Shown in pieces: positions 6,660-7,087 of a DNA stretch of 7,087 nt. The stretch comes from RGIG6178 sp045612885 (GTDB lineage: Bacteria; Bacillota_I; Bacilli_A; RFN20; DUOF01). Both the position numbers and the translations under genes were made by a program. The stretch spans positions 1-7,087 of the forward strand of contig JAZKZZ010000038.1 in assembly GCA_045612885.1 (NCBI GenBank). The letters are read 5' to 3'. The notes below the pieces were generated by a model. That model saw only the letters and a program-made list of their open reading frames with translations. It was not told the origin of the DNA and ran no database searches. Each line of letters starts with the position of its first letter. Positions within the stretch are counted from its first letter, which is position 1.

Positions 6660-6663
6660 AATC
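6578..6663 (-). other. Long imperfect stem-loop in the thrS leader
   Basis: The arms 6663-6647 and 6594-6578 pair over 15 bp in three blocks (GATTGTG, AAAGC, GTC with their complements), with a 2-base bulge on each side and a 52-base loop. The stem takes in the start codon of the small ORF and leaves its ribosome site free. It sits between the T-box terminator and the thrS ribosome site, where it could affect mRNA processing, stability or translation. Confidence 0.5.
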
Positions 6664-6679
6664 TCACTTCCTTTCAAAT

Positions 6680-6706
6680 AAAAAACGTTCCTAAAAAGGA
6701 ACGTTT
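6680..6706 (-). terminator. T-box regulated intrinsic terminator of thrS
   Basis: On the minus strand AAACGTTCC (6706-6698), a TTTTTA loop (6697-6692) and GGAACGTTT (6691-6683) form a 9-bp stem followed by Ts to 6680. Its 5' arm overlaps the bases that the antiterminator needs, so the two folds exclude each other. Confidence 0.93.
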
Positions 6707-6896
6707 GAATACGCGGTACCATCCTTATTCATAGATAAAAATCTATGCACTCAATTACTTTAACGCAGTTAACGGCGGTCCTATTAAGGCGCTGCTCATG
6801 AGTAGTAAATTTAAATTTCATCAATTTGTTTTCACCATCCACAAATCTCTCTACATCTGAACATCTTAAATTCATGTCTCATATCAATGCAATTAC
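6680..6896 (-). promoter_or_regulatory. Threonine T-box leader (tRNA-sensing riboswitch) of thrS
   Basis: The leader reads uncharged tRNA-Thr and lets polymerase pass into thrS. Stem I has the usual AGAGAG run (6843-6848), then an ATTTGT/ACAAAT distal helix capped by GGATGGTGAAA. Stem III is the hairpin at 6730-6747. The T-box AGGATGGTACCGCG (6712-6725) differs from the common AGGGTGG form by one base. The antiterminator can be drawn in full: AAGGA (6722-6726) with TCCTT (6696-6700), a 7-base bulge TGGTACC (6715-6721), and GCGT/ACGT around an ATTCAA loop. The bulge base after TGG is T, which predicts an A discriminator in tRNA-Thr. The best specifier candidate is ACT at 6804-6806, followed by A and lying between the TTAAAT helix arm and CTCAT, which pairs with an upstream ATGAG. 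That assignment is tentative. The 5' end is estimated from the promoter. Confidence 0.92.
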
Positions 6897-6902
6897 TACT
6901 AT

Positions 6903-6931
6903 ATAGTATACTTGATTTGTGAATATGTCAA
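6903..6931 (-). promoter_or_regulatory. Promoter of the thrS T-box transcript
   Basis: A perfect TTGACA (6926-6931) is followed after 17 bases by TACTAT (6903-6908); TATACT (6905-6910) is an overlapping alternative at 15 bases. Transcription would begin near 6896, just at the base of Stem I. It lies only about 15 bases past the T-run that ends the rRNA operon. Confidence 0.75.
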
Positions 6932-6945
6932 TTCTTTTTTGAAAT

Positions 6946-6953
6946 AAAAAAAA
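6946..6953 (-). terminator. T-run directly after 5S rRNA
   Basis: Eight Ts on the minus strand begin immediately after the last base of 5S, with no separate hairpin between. The terminal helix of 5S (GTCTGGTGAT with ATTGCCAGGC) would be the stem, so this may be the end of the rRNA operon. Confidence 0.5.
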
Positions 6954-7067
6954 GCCTGGCAATTTGCTATCCTTGCGGGCCGAAGCCAACTACTTTCGCC
7001 TCTACTGAGCTTAACTTCTGTGTTCGGGATGGGAACAGGTGTGTCCTCAGCGACATTATCACCAGAC
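6954..7067 (-). rRNA. rrf: 5S ribosomal RNA
   Basis: About 114 nt on the minus strand. The universal core is plain: CACCTGTTCCCATCCCGAAC, then AGAAGTTAAGCTC, and a TTGGCTTCGGCC hairpin near the 3' end. The two ends pair as the terminal helix (GTCTGGTGAT with ATTGCCAGGC, including G-U pairs). The exact ends are estimated from this helix and could shift by one or two bases. 23S would lie beyond the right edge. Confidence 0.95.
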
Positions 7068-7087
7068 TATTCTTCTTTTCAGGAAAT
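7068..7087 (-). other. Spacer upstream of 5S, probably the 23S-5S spacer
   Basis: The last 20 bases are AT-rich, precede 5S on its own strand, and hold no tRNA or gene. They are probably part of the rRNA operon spacer, judged from position alone. Confidence 0.4.

Noticed and set aside
6532..6680. Remnant TGS domain of thrS upstream of its start
   Set aside because: The region is shorter than a TGS domain, its frames do not resemble one, and the small ORF ends in a stop before thrS.

Overview
This is an AT-rich, low-GC Gram-positive (Bacillota/Bacilli-like) chromosomal window. The evidence is strong AGGAGG-type Shine-Dalgarno sites, TTGACA/TATAAT-type promoters, a threonine T-box leader, a Maf protein and A/T-tailed hairpin terminators. 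Every tryptophan codon seen is TGG and thrS ends in TGA, so the standard bacterial code fits. The compact layout and very AT-rich codon use would suit an uncultured gut lineage near RF39 or Erysipelotrichia, but that placement is inference.

Layout. Positions 1-1909 (minus) hold 636 codons of a secreted protein that runs off the left edge. It keeps the architecture of a type I pullulanase (GH13), but its catalytic motifs are eroded. It is divergent from a plus-strand group at 2052-3977: a four-helix membrane protein resembling DUF1189 with a C-terminal zinc ribbon, a Maf nucleotide pyrophosphatase that overlaps it by 8 bp, and a tyrosine-rich 66-residue protein. The divergent intergenic region carries two near-identical 17-nt elements in opposite orientation, one at the -35 side of each proposed promoter. 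A bidirectional terminator at 3976-4001 separates this group from the minus-strand right half.

The right half reads leftward: the end of an rRNA operon (5S at 6954-7067), a promoter, a complete T-box leader, a 31-codon candidate ORF framed by a long imperfect hairpin, threonyl-tRNA synthetase without a TGS domain, and an unrecognised 240-residue soluble protein.

How the genes work together. The T-box couples thrS expression to the charging of tRNA-Thr. The divergent left pair probably shares a regulator and may act together at the cell surface on, or in response to, alpha-glucans. That link is suggested by family resemblance and the shared promoter element, not proven. The main candidates for something new are the catalytically degenerate pullulanase-like surface protein with its divergent partner, the small ORF and hairpin between the T-box and thrS, and the terminator hairpin at 3737-3772 that also buries a Shine-Dalgarno site.
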